DNA of 64,000 nucleotides, taken from assembly GCA_947623225.1 (NCBI GenBank), contig CANQGO010000001.1, positions 79,265-143,264 on the forward strand. The letters run 5' to 3'. Origin of the DNA: an uncultured Clostridia bacterium. Lineage in GTDB: Bacteria > Bacillota > Clostridia > Christensenellales > CAG-314. Under the pieces are notes generated by a model. It saw only the letters and a program-made list of their open reading frames with translations, searched no databases and was not told where the DNA came from. Positions within the stretch are counted from its first letter, which is position 1, and every line of letters begins with the position of its first letter. This document shows, piece after piece, positions 7,012-15,779 of this stretch. The translations under genes and the position numbers were made by a program.

Positions 7012-9516
7012 ATGAAACAAAAATTCAATGTGACGGGGATGACTTGTTCTGCTTGCTCTGCGCACGTGGAAAAGGCTGTCGCCAAGTTGAAGGGTGTATC
7101 AAGCGTGACTGTCAGTTTGCTGACCAACAGTATGACAGTCGAGTATGATGAAAAAGCTATAGGTGCGAAGGGAATATGTGCAGCCGTGAAAAAGAGCGGC
7201 TATGGTGCAAGTCCCTTAGGAGAGAATACCGTTTCGAGTGTAGGACAGACTTCCAATAGCGTAGGTCTGACGAGACTGCTTATATCCGTCATTTTTTGTG
7301 TCATACTTATGTACTTTTCCATGGGACACATGATAGGACTTCCGTTACCGGAGTTTCTCCACGGCGATTCCAACAAGGTATCGCTTGCGCTTGTTCAGTT
7401 GATTTTATGTATTCCCGTATGGTTTGTCAACTTCGGATACTTTTCTGTCGGGTTCAAGCGTCTTTTCAGAGGCTCTCCGAATATGGACAGTCTTATTGCC
7501 GTAGGCTCGACAGCAAGTGCGCTGTATGCTATCGCTGTTACATTTGTGATGAGTCACGCGCTGGGCGAGGGGAATATGGCTGTTATACAGACATATGGAG
7601 ATAAATTGTACTTCGAGTCGTCAGCCATGATACTTGCTCTGGTGGATATCGGCAAGTATTTCGAAGGGAGAAGTAAGTTAAAAACAGGAGATGCCATAGC
7701 CAAATTGCGCAAACTTGCTCCGGATAAGGCGTTACTTTACATTGACGGCGATGAAAAGGAAGTGGACGGCAAGACGCTCAATGCGGGAGATATAGTTGCC
7801 GTGAAGGCGGGCATGTCTTTCCCTGCTGACGGCAAGGTCATCTTCGGCAACTGTTTTACGGATGAGAGCAGTATCAGCGGCGAGAGTCTGCCTGTGGAGA
7901 AGAAGGAGGGCATGTCGGTAATAGGCGGCACGGTATGTGTCGGCGGCTATGTTCGGGTACAGGTAACTACAGTCGGTCAGGATAGCACATTGGAGAAAAT
8001 AATTCGGCTGGTAGAGGATGCCGGCACTTCCAAGGCACCCATACAGCGGCTTGCGGACAAGGTTTCCGCCGTATTTGTACCTATCGTCATGTCTGTTGCG
8101 TTGGTTACTTTTATTGTGTGGCTGTGTGTTGGCGAGACGATCGCCACCGCTATTAATTATGCAGTATCCGTATTGGTCATTTCCTGTCCGTGCGCGCTGG
8201 GACTTGCCACTCCGGTAGCCATCATGGTAGCCACGGGCAAGGGCGCGGAAAACGGCATACTTATCAAAAACGGAGAGATACTTGAGCGGCTTGCGGATAT
8301 CAGCCAAGTGGTATTGGACAAGACGGGGACTGTGACTATGGGCAAACCGCACATAAAGGATTGTTCCGTCCATTGCGATACAGATAGATTTTTTGCTATC
8401 ATTGCAGGCATAGAGAAGCAAAGTGAACACCCTCTCGGCAAAGCGGTTGTAGAGTACGCTGAAGCATTGGGAGTGGAGTTGCTCGAACCGAGCGAGTTCG
8501 AGACTTTGCCGGGGCGCGGCGTCACTGCAAGAGTGGACGGCAACTTGTATGCCGTGGGCAATAAGCGTCTGATGGACGAGCATGGAGTACCTTCTGCCGC
8601 ATACGAAGAAGTTGTGAATGAATTTTCCGGTCGGGCACTTACCTGTCTCATCGTGGCGCGCGACGGAGCCTTTTTGGGAGTTATCGGCGTCGGTGACGAG
8701 ATAAAGGATACCTCTTTCGAGGCCATCTCGTTGTTAAAGGCGCAGGATATCCGACCTGTCCTGCTTACCGGAGACAATACGTTGGCGGCGCAGGCCGTTT
8801 GCAACGAATTACAAATGGATAAGTTTTACGCCGAGGTGTTGCCCGATCAAAAGGAACAAAAAGTGAGCGAGTTGATGAAAGACGGCGTCACGGCAATGGT
8901 CGGAGACGGTATCAACGACGCGCCCGCGCTTACACGTGCGGATATAGGTTTCGCCGTGGCGAGCGGTGCGGACATAGCAATGGACAGTTCGGATGTATTG
9001 TTGCTGAAGAATGACATCAGGGATGTCTCTACGGCAATCGAATTGAGCAAAAAGACAAAACGGAATATAAAACAGAATTTATTCTGGGCATTTTTCTACA
9101 ACGCATTGGGAATTCCCATTGCGGCAGGGGTGCTTTCCATGTCGCCGATCAACTTGTCTCTTAGTCCTATGATCGCGGCAGCCGCTATGAGTTTAAGCAG
9201 TTTATTTGTTGTCACCAATGCATTGCGTTTGAGATTTTTCAAACCGCATACATTTGTAAACAGACATAGAAATAAATCACACCCAAAGGAGGAAGTTACA
9301 ATGAAGTATCGTATATCTATCGAAGGAATGATGTGTGACCATTGCACATCGCGCGTACAGAAGGAATTGCAAGGGACGCGCGGAGTTCTGAGCGCAGAAG
9401 TCAGCCTCGAAGACAAATGTGCCGTAGTAGAGGTCGGAAAGCACGCCAAACCGCAGTCGCTCAAAGCCGCAGTGGAAAAGGCCGGTTATACCGTGACGGA
9501 GGTGAACGAATTATGA
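7012..9516 (+). CDS. copA: Copper-exporting P1B ATPase fused in frame to a C-terminal CopZ-like domain
   Basis: An 834-residue membrane pump that exports Cu(I) using ATP. An N-terminal heavy-metal domain (GMTCSACSAHVEK, residues 8-20) is followed by membrane helices and the A-domain motif SGESLPVEK. Then come the ion-binding CPC in SCPCALGLATP (near 391), the phosphorylation site DKTGTVTMG (near 435), SEHPL and GDGINDAPAL (near 630). Normal CopA would end near 745. Here the frame continues through a hydrophilic linker into a second heavy-metal domain (GMMCDHC). There is no stop between them, but an ideal ribosome site precedes the internal ATG at 9301. It overlaps csoR by four bases (ATGA). 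Confidence 0.93.
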   Translation: MKQKFNVTGMTCSACSAHVEKAVAKLKGVSSVTVSLLTNSMTVEYDEKAIGAKGICAAVKKSGYGASPLGENTVSSVGQTSNSVGLTRLLISVIFCVILMYFSMGHMIGLPLPEFLHGDSNKVSLALVQLILCIPVWFVNFGYFSVGFKRLFRGSPNMDSLIAVGSTASALYAIAVTFVMSHALGEGNMAVIQTYGDKLYFESSAMILALVDIGKYFEGRSKLKTGDAIAKLRKLAPDKALLYIDGDEKEVDGKTLNAGDIVAVKAGMSFPADGKVIFGNCFTDESSISGESLPVEKKEGMSVIGGTVCVGGYVRVQVTTVGQDSTLEKIIRLVEDAGTSKAPIQRLADKVSAVFVPIVMSVALVTFIVWLCVGETIATAINYAVSVLVISCPCALGLATPVAIMVATGKGAENGILIKNGEILERLADISQVVLDKTGTVTMGKPHIKDCSVHCDTDRFFAIIAGIEKQSEHPLGKAVVEYAEALGVELLEPSEFETLPGRGVTARVDGNLYAVGNKRLMDEHGVPSAAYEEVVNEFSGRALTCLIVARDGAFLGVIGVGDEIKDTSFEAISLLKAQDIRPVLLTGDNTLAAQAVCNELQMDKFYAEVLPDQKEQKVSELMKDGVTAMVGDGINDAPALTRADIGFAVASGADIAMDSSDVLLLKNDIRDVSTAIELSKKTKRNIKQNLFWAFFYNALGIPIAAGVLSMSPINLSLSPMIAAAAMSLSSLFVVTNALRLRFFKPHTFVNRHRNKSHPKEEVTMKYRISIEGMMCDHCTSRVQKELQGTRGVLSAEVSLEDKCAVVEVGKHAKPQSLKAAVEKAGYTVTEVNEL
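9301..9516 (+). CDS. copZ: Copper chaperone-like HMA domain, probable internal translation product
   Basis: A 71-residue CopZ-like ferredoxin-fold metal-binding domain with the GMMCDHC motif. It lies within the copA reading frame but has its own AAAGGAGG at 9285-9292, eight bases before the ATG, which is better than the copA site itself. It could be made both as a free Cu(I) chaperone and as the tail of CopA. The sequence shows the frame and the ribosome site; dual expression is inferred. A sequencing error removing a stop codon is an alternative. Confidence 0.7.
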   Translation: MKYRISIEGMMCDHCTSRVQKELQGTRGVLSAEVSLEDKCAVVEVGKHAKPQSLKAAVEKAGYTVTEVNEL

Positions 9517-9770
9517 CAGCAGACAAAAGCACCGTAATCCGCTTGATGAAGACAGCGCGAGGTCAGATGGATGGTATCCTGAAGATGATGGAGGAGAACA
9601 GGTATTGTATAGATATTTCCAATCAGATCATGGCTTGTCAGGCGATATTGTCCAAGGCAAACAGGGAAGTGCTCAACGCCCACCTTGCCAACTGTGTTTT
9701 GAATAGCAGCGGCGAGGACAGCAAGGAAAAACTTGCAGAGATAGCCAAAATTCTCGAACAACTGCTTTGA
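9513..9770 (+). CDS. csoR: Copper-sensing repressor CsoR
   Basis: An 85-residue all-helical metal-sensing repressor of the CsoR/RcnR family. The Cu(I) ligand set Cys-His-Cys is present as YCIDI, AHLANC (His and Cys), matching copper sensors rather than the nickel RcnR type. The start ATG overlaps the copA-copZ stop, with GGAGGTG eight bases upstream, so it is the last gene of the operon it probably represses. The likely operator is the G-rich element at the copper promoter. Confidence 0.9.
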   Translation: MTADKSTVIRLMKTARGQMDGILKMMEENRYCIDISNQIMACQAILSKANREVLNAHLANCVLNSSGEDSKEKLAEIAKILEQLL

Positions 9771-9775
9771 TCATG

Positions 9776-9826
9776 AAAGAATTGCTTATTAGTCCAATAT
9801 AATAGGGGCATGAGCAATTCTTTTTT
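9776..9826 (+). terminator. Long-loop terminator of the cop operon containing the yqfC start
   Basis: An 11-bp perfect stem, AAAGAATTGCT (9776-9786) with AGCAATTCTTT (9813-9823), runs into six T (9821-9826). The 26-base loop contains a TATAAT (9798-9803) and the yqfC ATG (9810). Codons 2-5 of yqfC form the 3' arm. Confidence 0.6.
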
Positions 9827-10085
9827 ACAGTGTATCGCCGATATTTGCGGAGACGAATTGGCTACGTTGGCAAGAGAAAGCAAGTGCTCGGTGTATGGCG
9901 GCAAGACTGTCGTCATCGAAGGGCACAAGGGTATAGTCGATTACTCCGCGGACAAACTTACTTTCGCGTCACCGCATGGTTTCATTATTGTCAACGGTGA
10001 AGGGCTGCGTATCCGACATCTTGAGAAAAATTTTGCTGTCATTGTGGGTAAAATAATCTCTTTAGAGGTGAATAATGGCAAATAG
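9810..10085 (+). CDS. yqfC: Sporulation protein YqfC
   Basis: A 91-residue YabP/YqfC-family protein, close to the usual 93. The family acts in the mother cell during spore formation; its exact activity is not established. The identification rests on the beta-rich pattern (KTVVIEGHKGIVDYSADKL, then GFIIVNGEGLRIRHL) and on position: yqfD overlaps it by 11 bases and phoH follows, as in Bacillus and Clostridia. There is no good Shine-Dalgarno sequence at the ATG. The start lies in the loop of the preceding terminator, six bases after a TATAAT. Confidence 0.85.
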   Translation: MSNSFLQCIADICGDELATLARESKCSVYGGKTVVIEGHKGIVDYSADKLTFASPHGFIIVNGEGLRIRHLEKNFAVIVGKIISLEVNNGK

Positions 10086-11157
10086 TTGCATTATAACCTT
10101 TGAGGGGTTAAATATAAACAGAACTTTGACGCAGTTTGCCAAAGAGAATATTCCTCTGTATGGAGTAAATAGGACAGGACGTACATGCTCTGTGGAAGTT
10201 CCGTACAGACGTTCGCGGCAGACTATTGCAATATTACGCGAAAGGTGCTATAATATTCTCCGTATAGAATACACCGGCTTACCGCGAGCAGTCGAATTTG
10301 CAAAAAAGCACTTCATGTTACCGCTTATATGTATATTTGCAGTGGTGATCATGTCGATAGCGTCCGGATTTTGCCTGCGGATCGTAGTGGACGGGGACTT
10401 TGGCAACGATGAGGTAGCAAAGGCATTGAGCGATGTCGGCGTGAGTATCGGAACCAATATGAACAGATTGGACCTGAAGGGCGTACAGGATCGTCTTGCC
10501 AACGAACTGGATGCGAATTATGTGTCCGTAGTACGTAAGGGAAGTGTACTGTATGTCAACGCCGTAGCGAAAAAGGTGATCCTGCCTCCTATAGATATGC
10601 ACGCCAAAAGGAACATATACGCTTCGTGCGACGGGGTCGTGACCGGTATTCTTTGCGAGCAAGGCACAGCGGTTGTTCGCGTCGGGGACGCGGTATCCAA
10701 GGGTGATCTGTTGATAGAAGGAGTGCGGGTATTTAATGACGGTACTTCCGAAGAGGTATATGCACTGGGCAGGGTGACGCTGTCCGTGTCGGTAAACGGT
10801 TTCGCACCTTTTGACGGGACCAGAGAAGTGACAGTGGAGACCGGGAACGTCTTTTGTGCCACAGGAGTAGTGCTTTTCGGCAAAGAGTACGTCAAAAATT
10901 GTCCCTTTGAAAATTACAATGTCACGACGGAAGAGCTGGGTTTGTATCCGCTGAATTTGCGTTTGTGCAGGAATACATATCACGAGACGCAGACGCGGCG
11001 TATAGCGGCGACATTGGAAGAGTGCAGAGAACAACTGCAGAATCAGGCATACGACTTGGCATTGAAGGCGTGCCATTTTGACGTAAAAGAAACGGAATAT
11101 GTAGCAGACACCAGCGGTGTGACGGCGATATTGCATGGAGAAGTACATATAGAATAG
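10075..11157 (+). CDS. yqfD: Sporulation protein YqfD
   Basis: A 360-residue membrane-anchored stage IV-type sporulation protein. An N-terminal domain of about 80 residues is followed by one membrane helix (LPLICIFAVVIMSIASGF) and a large outer domain of beta strands. Two short segments (KRNIYASCDGVV, GDAVSKGDLLI) are typical of the family. It overlaps yqfC and is preceded by AGAGGTG. In Bacillus it is expressed in the mother cell with yqfC; the molecular role is unclear. Confidence 0.88.
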   Translation: MANSCIITFEGLNINRTLTQFAKENIPLYGVNRTGRTCSVEVPYRRSRQTIAILRERCYNILRIEYTGLPRAVEFAKKHFMLPLICIFAVVIMSIASGFCLRIVVDGDFGNDEVAKALSDVGVSIGTNMNRLDLKGVQDRLANELDANYVSVVRKGSVLYVNAVAKKVILPPIDMHAKRNIYASCDGVVTGILCEQGTAVVRVGDAVSKGDLLIEGVRVFNDGTSEEVYALGRVTLSVSVNGFAPFDGTREVTVETGNVFCATGVVLFGKEYVKNCPFENYNVTTEELGLYPLNLRLCRNTYHETQTRRIAATLEECREQLQNQAYDLALKACHFDVKETEYVADTSGVTAILHGEVHIE

Positions 11158-11172
11158 AGTGGAGGAAAATTG

Positions 11173-12123
11173 TTGGTATATCGCAAGATCGAAGCGGACT
11201 CGATGGATGAACTTATCAAATTGTTCGGTCCGTTTGACGAGAATATAAACTCAATATGTACGGCATTCGACGTCAAGGTCGTTATGCAGGATGGACAGAG
11301 CAGTTTTTACGGTGAAGAGGACAACGTAAACAGCGCATTGCGCGTAGTGGCAAAATTGCGTGACTTCATAGCCAATGGCGACAGCGTGGACATAGGACGC
11401 GTCAATTATCTGTGCGATCTTGCCAAGTCGGACAAGTTGGGTGAAGTGGACGAGCTGTTGGGCGATATCGTCGCTATTACATCCAGAGGCAAGCCCATCA
11501 AGTGTAAGACTGTCGGACAGAAAAAGTACGTAGACCTGATGAAGAAAAATACCGTCACGTTCGGCGTCGGGCCTGCCGGTACAGGCAAGACATATCTTGC
11601 CGTGGCAATTGCCGTCAACGCTTACAAGGCTAAGCAGGTCGAGAAGATCATTTTGACTCGTCCCGCGGTGGAGGCCGGTGAGAAGTTGGGATTTTTGCCG
11701 GGAGACTTGCAGGAAAAAGTCAATCCTTATCTTCGCCCGCTGTATGACGCGTTGCAGGAAATGCTCGGATTGGATACTTACAACAAGATGCTTGAGCGCG
11801 GGACGATAGAAATTGCTCCGTTGGCTTATATGCGTGGCCGTACTCTGAACAATGCATATGTGATATTGGACGAAGCGCAGAATACGACGCGTGAGCAAAT
11901 TAAAATGTTTTTGACAAGATTGGGCGAAGGAAGTAAAATGATAATTACCGGAGACTTGACGCAAATCGATCTGCCCAAGGGTCTCACCTCCGGACTCAAA
12001 CATGCTATAAGAATATTGAAGGATATAGATGATATAGGAATAATTCGTTTGAATGAGAGAGACGTTGTTCGGCATCCGTTGGTGCAGAAGATCGTCAAAG
12101 CATACGAAACAGAGGATAAATAA
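11173..12123 (+). CDS. phoH: PhoH-family ATPase
   Basis: A 316-residue cytoplasmic ATPase of the PhoH/YbeZ type, often linked to RNA metabolism and to YbeY. Walker A GPAGTGKT lies near residue 135 and Walker B VILDEAQNTT near 233. No ATG fits: GGAGG at 11161-11165 points to the TTG at 11173 (7-base spacing); the TTG at 11170 is also possible. It shares one base with the next gene (TAATG). Confidence 0.92.
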   Translation: MVYRKIEADSMDELIKLFGPFDENINSICTAFDVKVVMQDGQSSFYGEEDNVNSALRVVAKLRDFIANGDSVDIGRVNYLCDLAKSDKLGEVDELLGDIVAITSRGKPIKCKTVGQKKYVDLMKKNTVTFGVGPAGTGKTYLAVAIAVNAYKAKQVEKIILTRPAVEAGEKLGFLPGDLQEKVNPYLRPLYDALQEMLGLDTYNKMLERGTIEIAPLAYMRGRTLNNAYVILDEAQNTTREQIKMFLTRLGEGSKMIITGDLTQIDLPKGLTSGLKHAIRILKDIDDIGIIRLNERDVVRHPLVQKIVKAYETEDK

Positions 12124-13550
12124 TGAGAAAAATAAAAAAAATCACCAATATCAAATGGAGAAACGTAATATTGAGCTATTTTGCGATATTCGTAATTTTA
12201 TCCGCTTTGACCATATTGGTAAATTTTAACCGCTTGACTTGGATTCGAGTGGGACTGCAGTTGGCGACAGTGGTCATCATGCTTATCGCCCTCGCACTGT
12301 ATACGTTCTTCACCGATATAGCGGTCATGGAGAGTACGCGCAAAACGTGGGCAATGTTTACCACAATGCTCGTCGCGTACGGTTTGATTCAACTTTCGCC
12401 GATATGGGATTACGTCATCAATCTTGTTCCGTTCGCGCTGTGCTCTTTGATACTTTCGTTGATAGTTTCCGGCAAATGCGGCTTTTTCGCTAACTTTATA
12501 GTGATCATGCTTTGCTTTATGCAAGATATCAATTGGCAGGTTTCCGCTACAGTAGCAACGGAAAACTTTTTCTACCTGCTTTTCAGCGGTGTTATCGAAG
12601 CGGTCTTTGCCTCCTTTGTGTTGGGCAAGCATTATCGTCGCTCGCGCTATCTTGCATTCGGAGTCGTATTGGGTATCATATCAGTTGTTTGCGCAACGAT
12701 AAGTTATCTGATGTTCAGCGATGAATGGTCTTGGTCGGTATTCGGCATCAAGGCGGCTTGCTCTTTTGCCAGCGGCATCATAGGTGTCATGCTCATGTTT
12801 GTGTTGGTACCGCTATTCGAGAAAATATTCAATGTGAGTTCCGTATTCAGATTTTCCGAAATAGCCACTTCAGACAGTGAATTGATGCGCAAGCTCTTCG
12901 AAAAGGCCCCCGGTACCTACAACCACAGTTTGACGGTCGCTACTTACGTGGAAGCGTGCGCAGCAGCAATAGGAGAAAGCGCGGTCATGGCACGTGCCGC
13001 CGCCTATTACCACGATATAGGCAAGATGAAGAATCCGAGTTACTTTGCGGAAAATCAATTCAGCGGCATCAATCCTCATGACAGCATGACTCCGGAAGCC
13101 AGTGTCAATATGATCAAATATCATACCATAAACGGACTCGCCATCGCCAAGGAATACGGCTTGCCCAAGGAAGTGCAGGCGGCGATCGTAGAGCATCACG
13201 GCACGATGGTTATCAAGTATTTTTATCTGAAAGCGCAAAAATACAATGACGGTCCTTTGCCGTATGATGGATATTGCTATGACGGTCCCAAGCCGACGAA
13301 TAAGATATCCGCTATATTGATGATATGCGATGCGGCGGAAGCGGCGTTGCGCGCGAATGGCGACAAGAGCAACGTAGAGAAGATCGTTGATGATATAGTC
13401 GCAGAACGTATGGCGTTCGAGCAGTTTTCCGATTGCGATATATCTTTGAAAGAATTGGATATAGTGAAAAGTACCATTATTTCAACGTTTGCAGGTATAC
13501 GGCACAAGCGTGTGTCTTATCCGGACGTAAGATTGACAGGTGACAAATGA
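12123..13550 (+). CDS. HD-domain membrane phosphodiesterase, PgpH/YqfF-like, lacking the extracellular domain
   Basis: A 475-residue protein with about seven membrane helices in its first 250 residues and a cytoplasmic HD hydrolase domain. Metal-binding motifs are NHSL, YYHDIGK, IKYHT and VEHHG. Members of this family (PgpH) hydrolyse cyclic di-AMP. Usual YqfF/PgpH proteins are about 700 residues because a large outer domain sits between helices 1 and 2. Here the protein starts directly with the membrane part, so that sensor region is missing. It sits between phoH and ybeY as in other Firmicutes and overlaps ybeY by four bases. Confidence 0.85.
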   Translation: MRKIKKITNIKWRNVILSYFAIFVILSALTILVNFNRLTWIRVGLQLATVVIMLIALALYTFFTDIAVMESTRKTWAMFTTMLVAYGLIQLSPIWDYVINLVPFALCSLILSLIVSGKCGFFANFIVIMLCFMQDINWQVSATVATENFFYLLFSGVIEAVFASFVLGKHYRRSRYLAFGVVLGIISVVCATISYLMFSDEWSWSVFGIKAACSFASGIIGVMLMFVLVPLFEKIFNVSSVFRFSEIATSDSELMRKLFEKAPGTYNHSLTVATYVEACAAAIGESAVMARAAAYYHDIGKMKNPSYFAENQFSGINPHDSMTPEASVNMIKYHTINGLAIAKEYGLPKEVQAAIVEHHGTMVIKYFYLKAQKYNDGPLPYDGYCYDGPKPTNKISAILMICDAAEAALRANGDKSNVEKIVDDIVAERMAFEQFSDCDISLKELDIVKSTIISTFAGIRHKRVSYPDVRLTGDK

Positions 13551-14032
13551 CAATTTACTTTACCAACGTAGGTATACATAAACATAAGATCAAGCACGTT
13601 TTGGAGGGCGCATTGAAATATCTCCATCAGCCATTCAGACAAATAGAGATGTCTCTGTCCATAGTCGAACCGGAAGAGATAACGAAACTCAACAAGCAAT
13701 TTCGCGGAATAGACTCGGTTACGGATGTGCTCTCGTTTCCAACATTAGACTTGGGCAAAGCACAGTTGACGCCGGACAATTATCCCTCCGATGCCGTGAA
13801 CGTCAAAACGGGCAAATTGAATATAGGCGACGTGATTATCTGCTTCGAGCGTGCAAAAGAACAAGCGGAAAATTACGGTCACAGTCTGAAACGTGAATTG
13901 TGTTTTTTGGCATTGCACGGCATGCTACACCTGCTGGGATATGATCATGTCGAAGAAGCAGACGAAAAAGAAATGTCGACTTTGCAGGAAGAAATTCTTA
14001 CTAAATTGCACATAACCAGAGAGAAAAGATGA
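13547..14032 (+). CDS. ybeY: Endoribonuclease YbeY
   Basis: A 161-residue zinc-dependent endoribonuclease for 16S rRNA 3'-end maturation and ribosome quality control. The zinc-binding motif HxxxHxxxxxH is present as LHGMLHLLGYDH. The segment RGIDSVTDVLSFP is also characteristic. The start and stop codons overlap both neighbours (ATGA at each end), so it is coupled to pgpH-like and era. Confidence 0.95.
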   Translation: MTIYFTNVGIHKHKIKHVLEGALKYLHQPFRQIEMSLSIVEPEEITKLNKQFRGIDSVTDVLSFPTLDLGKAQLTPDNYPSDAVNVKTGKLNIGDVIICFERAKEQAENYGHSLKRELCFLALHGMLHLLGYDHVEEADEKEMSTLQEEILTKLHITREKR

Positions 14033-14919
14033 GAAAAACGGGATTTATTGCATTGGTCGGTCAAGCAAACGCCGGCAAGTCTACATTGCTCAATTCATTT
14101 GTTCAACAGAAGGTGTCCATCGTCTCCCCCAAACCGCAAACGACGCGAGAGCAAATTCTGGGTGTTTGGACAGACGAAGACAGTCAGATGATCTTTGTGG
14201 ATACACCGGGTTTCTTGAAGAGTAAAAATGCTCTCGGTGACTACATGTTGAAGAGCATAGACAATGCCGTGCAGGATGTCGATTGTATTTTGGTGGTCAT
14301 AGACGGGCACGATGGCATTGACGAAAGAGAAATAGGGCAAATAGCCAAGTATCGCAAGCAGAACGTTCCTATTGTTGTGGCGGTTACCAAGATCGATATC
14401 TCTCAGCCCGACAAGCTTATGCCGGAGTTGGGCAAACTAAACGGCGTAGAGGGAATATCTGAAGTCTATTGTGTGTCCGCCAAACGCAACAAGGGAGTAG
14501 AAGAACTCAAGCAAGCACTGAAAAAATACTTGACGGGTACGCAATTGTATTTCGAAGAGGATGATATTACCGATAAATCTCAACGTTTCGCTGTCAGCGA
14601 GATCATACGAGAAAAAGTATTGCTGGCTTGCAATAATGAGATCCCCCACGGGATTGGTGTGGAAATAAACAAGATGCAGCAAAACGGCTCCGCTTGGGAT
14701 ATAGACGCGACGGTTATAGTGGAAAAAGCATCTCATAAACCGATCGTTTTAGGCAAGCATGGAACCATGATCAAAAGTATAGGTGTTCATGCCAGACAGA
14801 GTATAGAAAAATTACTCGACAGCAGAGTCTTTTTGACGCTGTGGGTCAAGGTAAAAGAAGATTGGCGCAACAATCCTTCCATGCTGAACGAGTTGGGATA
14901 CACCAATCGCACCAAGTAA
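14029..14919 (+). CDS. era: GTPase Era
   Basis: A 296-residue GTPase for 30S subunit assembly. G1 is GQANAGKST, the switch region has SPKPQTTRE, G3 is DTPGF and G4 is TKID. The C-terminal KH RNA-binding domain covers about residues 200-290. In Bacillus dgkA and cdd lie between ybeY and era; both are missing here, and the two genes overlap by four bases. Confidence 0.96.
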   Translation: MRKTGFIALVGQANAGKSTLLNSFVQQKVSIVSPKPQTTREQILGVWTDEDSQMIFVDTPGFLKSKNALGDYMLKSIDNAVQDVDCILVVIDGHDGIDEREIGQIAKYRKQNVPIVVAVTKIDISQPDKLMPELGKLNGVEGISEVYCVSAKRNKGVEELKQALKKYLTGTQLYFEEDDITDKSQRFAVSEIIREKVLLACNNEIPHGIGVEINKMQQNGSAWDIDATVIVEKASHKPIVLGKHGTMIKSIGVHARQSIEKLLDSRVFLTLWVKVKEDWRNNPSMLNELGYTNRTK

Positions 14920-14973
14920 ACTTTTTGTATATTACGGTATCTTTTTAGACAAACTTATTACATGGAGGTTGTC

Positions 14974-15093
14974 ATGAAAGATACCGTTTGGAAATTATTT
15001 CGTGAAACGGGCAATCCCGTTTATTACCTGCTGTATAAGGAACTTACCGAAGATGGACGTAACGACAAAAGGCATGGTCCTGAGGGCAAATGA
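14974..15093 (+). CDS. yqzL: Small YqzL-like protein
   Basis: A 39-residue protein (MKDTVWKLFRETGNPVYYLL start) with GGAGG five bases before its ATG. YqzL-family micro-proteins lie between era and recO in Firmicutes and share the WKLF..TG....YLLYKE pattern seen here. The function is unknown. Its last 41 bases overlap the start of recO in another frame, so the two are probably translationally coupled. Confidence 0.8.
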   Translation: MKDTVWKLFRETGNPVYYLLYKELTEDGRNDKRHGPEGK

Positions 15094-15775
15094 TTATAAA
15101 GAGAACGACAAATTGATCTTGCTGTACTCGCTCGAGTACGGCAAAATTACCGTTTGCGCCAAAGGAATACGGAAAAACAATGCCAAATTGAAATTTGCAG
15201 CGGATCAGTTCTGTTTTGGACAATATGAATTGAGCAAGACGGACGAACGCTACACACTCAAAACATGTGAACAATTGGATAGTTTTTTTGCATTACGAGA
15301 GGACGTGTGTGTCTATTATGCTGCTTGCACCATAGCGGAAAGTATTATGAATTACACAGAAGAAGGGCAAGCCGAGCCGGAAGTTTTCGTGGAGATGCTC
15401 AGAGCATTTTCAACGTTGATCGACAGCGTGGAACCGTTGCTCGTTTCGTTGAAGTTTTTGTTGGATTTCATGAAGTTGCAGGGTCTGGAGTTGCAATTCG
15501 ACAGTTGTATGGTATGCGGCGATACGGACAAGAAAAAGTATCTGGACTTACAGCGCGGAGGTATAGTGTGCGATAGTTGCCGAACCGTTCGTAATTTACC
15601 GGTTTCCGCTCGTACGATCGCTGTATGTAAAATGGTCCAATCTATGCCGTATGATAGGCTGAAAAATCTCAATTTTACCGCAGAATCTTTGAAAGACGCT
15701 CTGCATATTTGTTATAACTATATATCTCACAGCTTTTCACCGTTGAAGAGTCTTGGGGAATTATTGAAATTATGA
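15053..15775 (+). CDS. recO: DNA repair protein RecO
   Basis: A 240-residue mediator that loads RecA in the RecFOR pathway. It has an N-terminal OB fold (TTKGMVLRANDYKENDKLILL), a helical domain and a zinc site with CMVCGD and CDSC. The ATG at 15053, before DVTTKG, matches the family N-terminus; an upstream in-frame start would add 17 unrelated residues. It overlaps yqzL and ends before a terminator. Confidence 0.92.
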   Translation: MDVTTKGMVLRANDYKENDKLILLYSLEYGKITVCAKGIRKNNAKLKFAADQFCFGQYELSKTDERYTLKTCEQLDSFFALREDVCVYYAACTIAESIMNYTEEGQAEPEVFVEMLRAFSTLIDSVEPLLVSLKFLLDFMKLQGLELQFDSCMVCGDTDKKKYLDLQRGGIVCDSCRTVRNLPVSARTIAVCKMVQSMPYDRLKNLNFTAESLKDALHICYNYISHSFSPLKSLGELLKL

Positions 15776-15779
15776 CTCT

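Noticed and set aside
7732..8583. Minus-strand 283-codon frame opposite copA
   Set aside because: It overlaps the conserved ATPase core and has no start signals.
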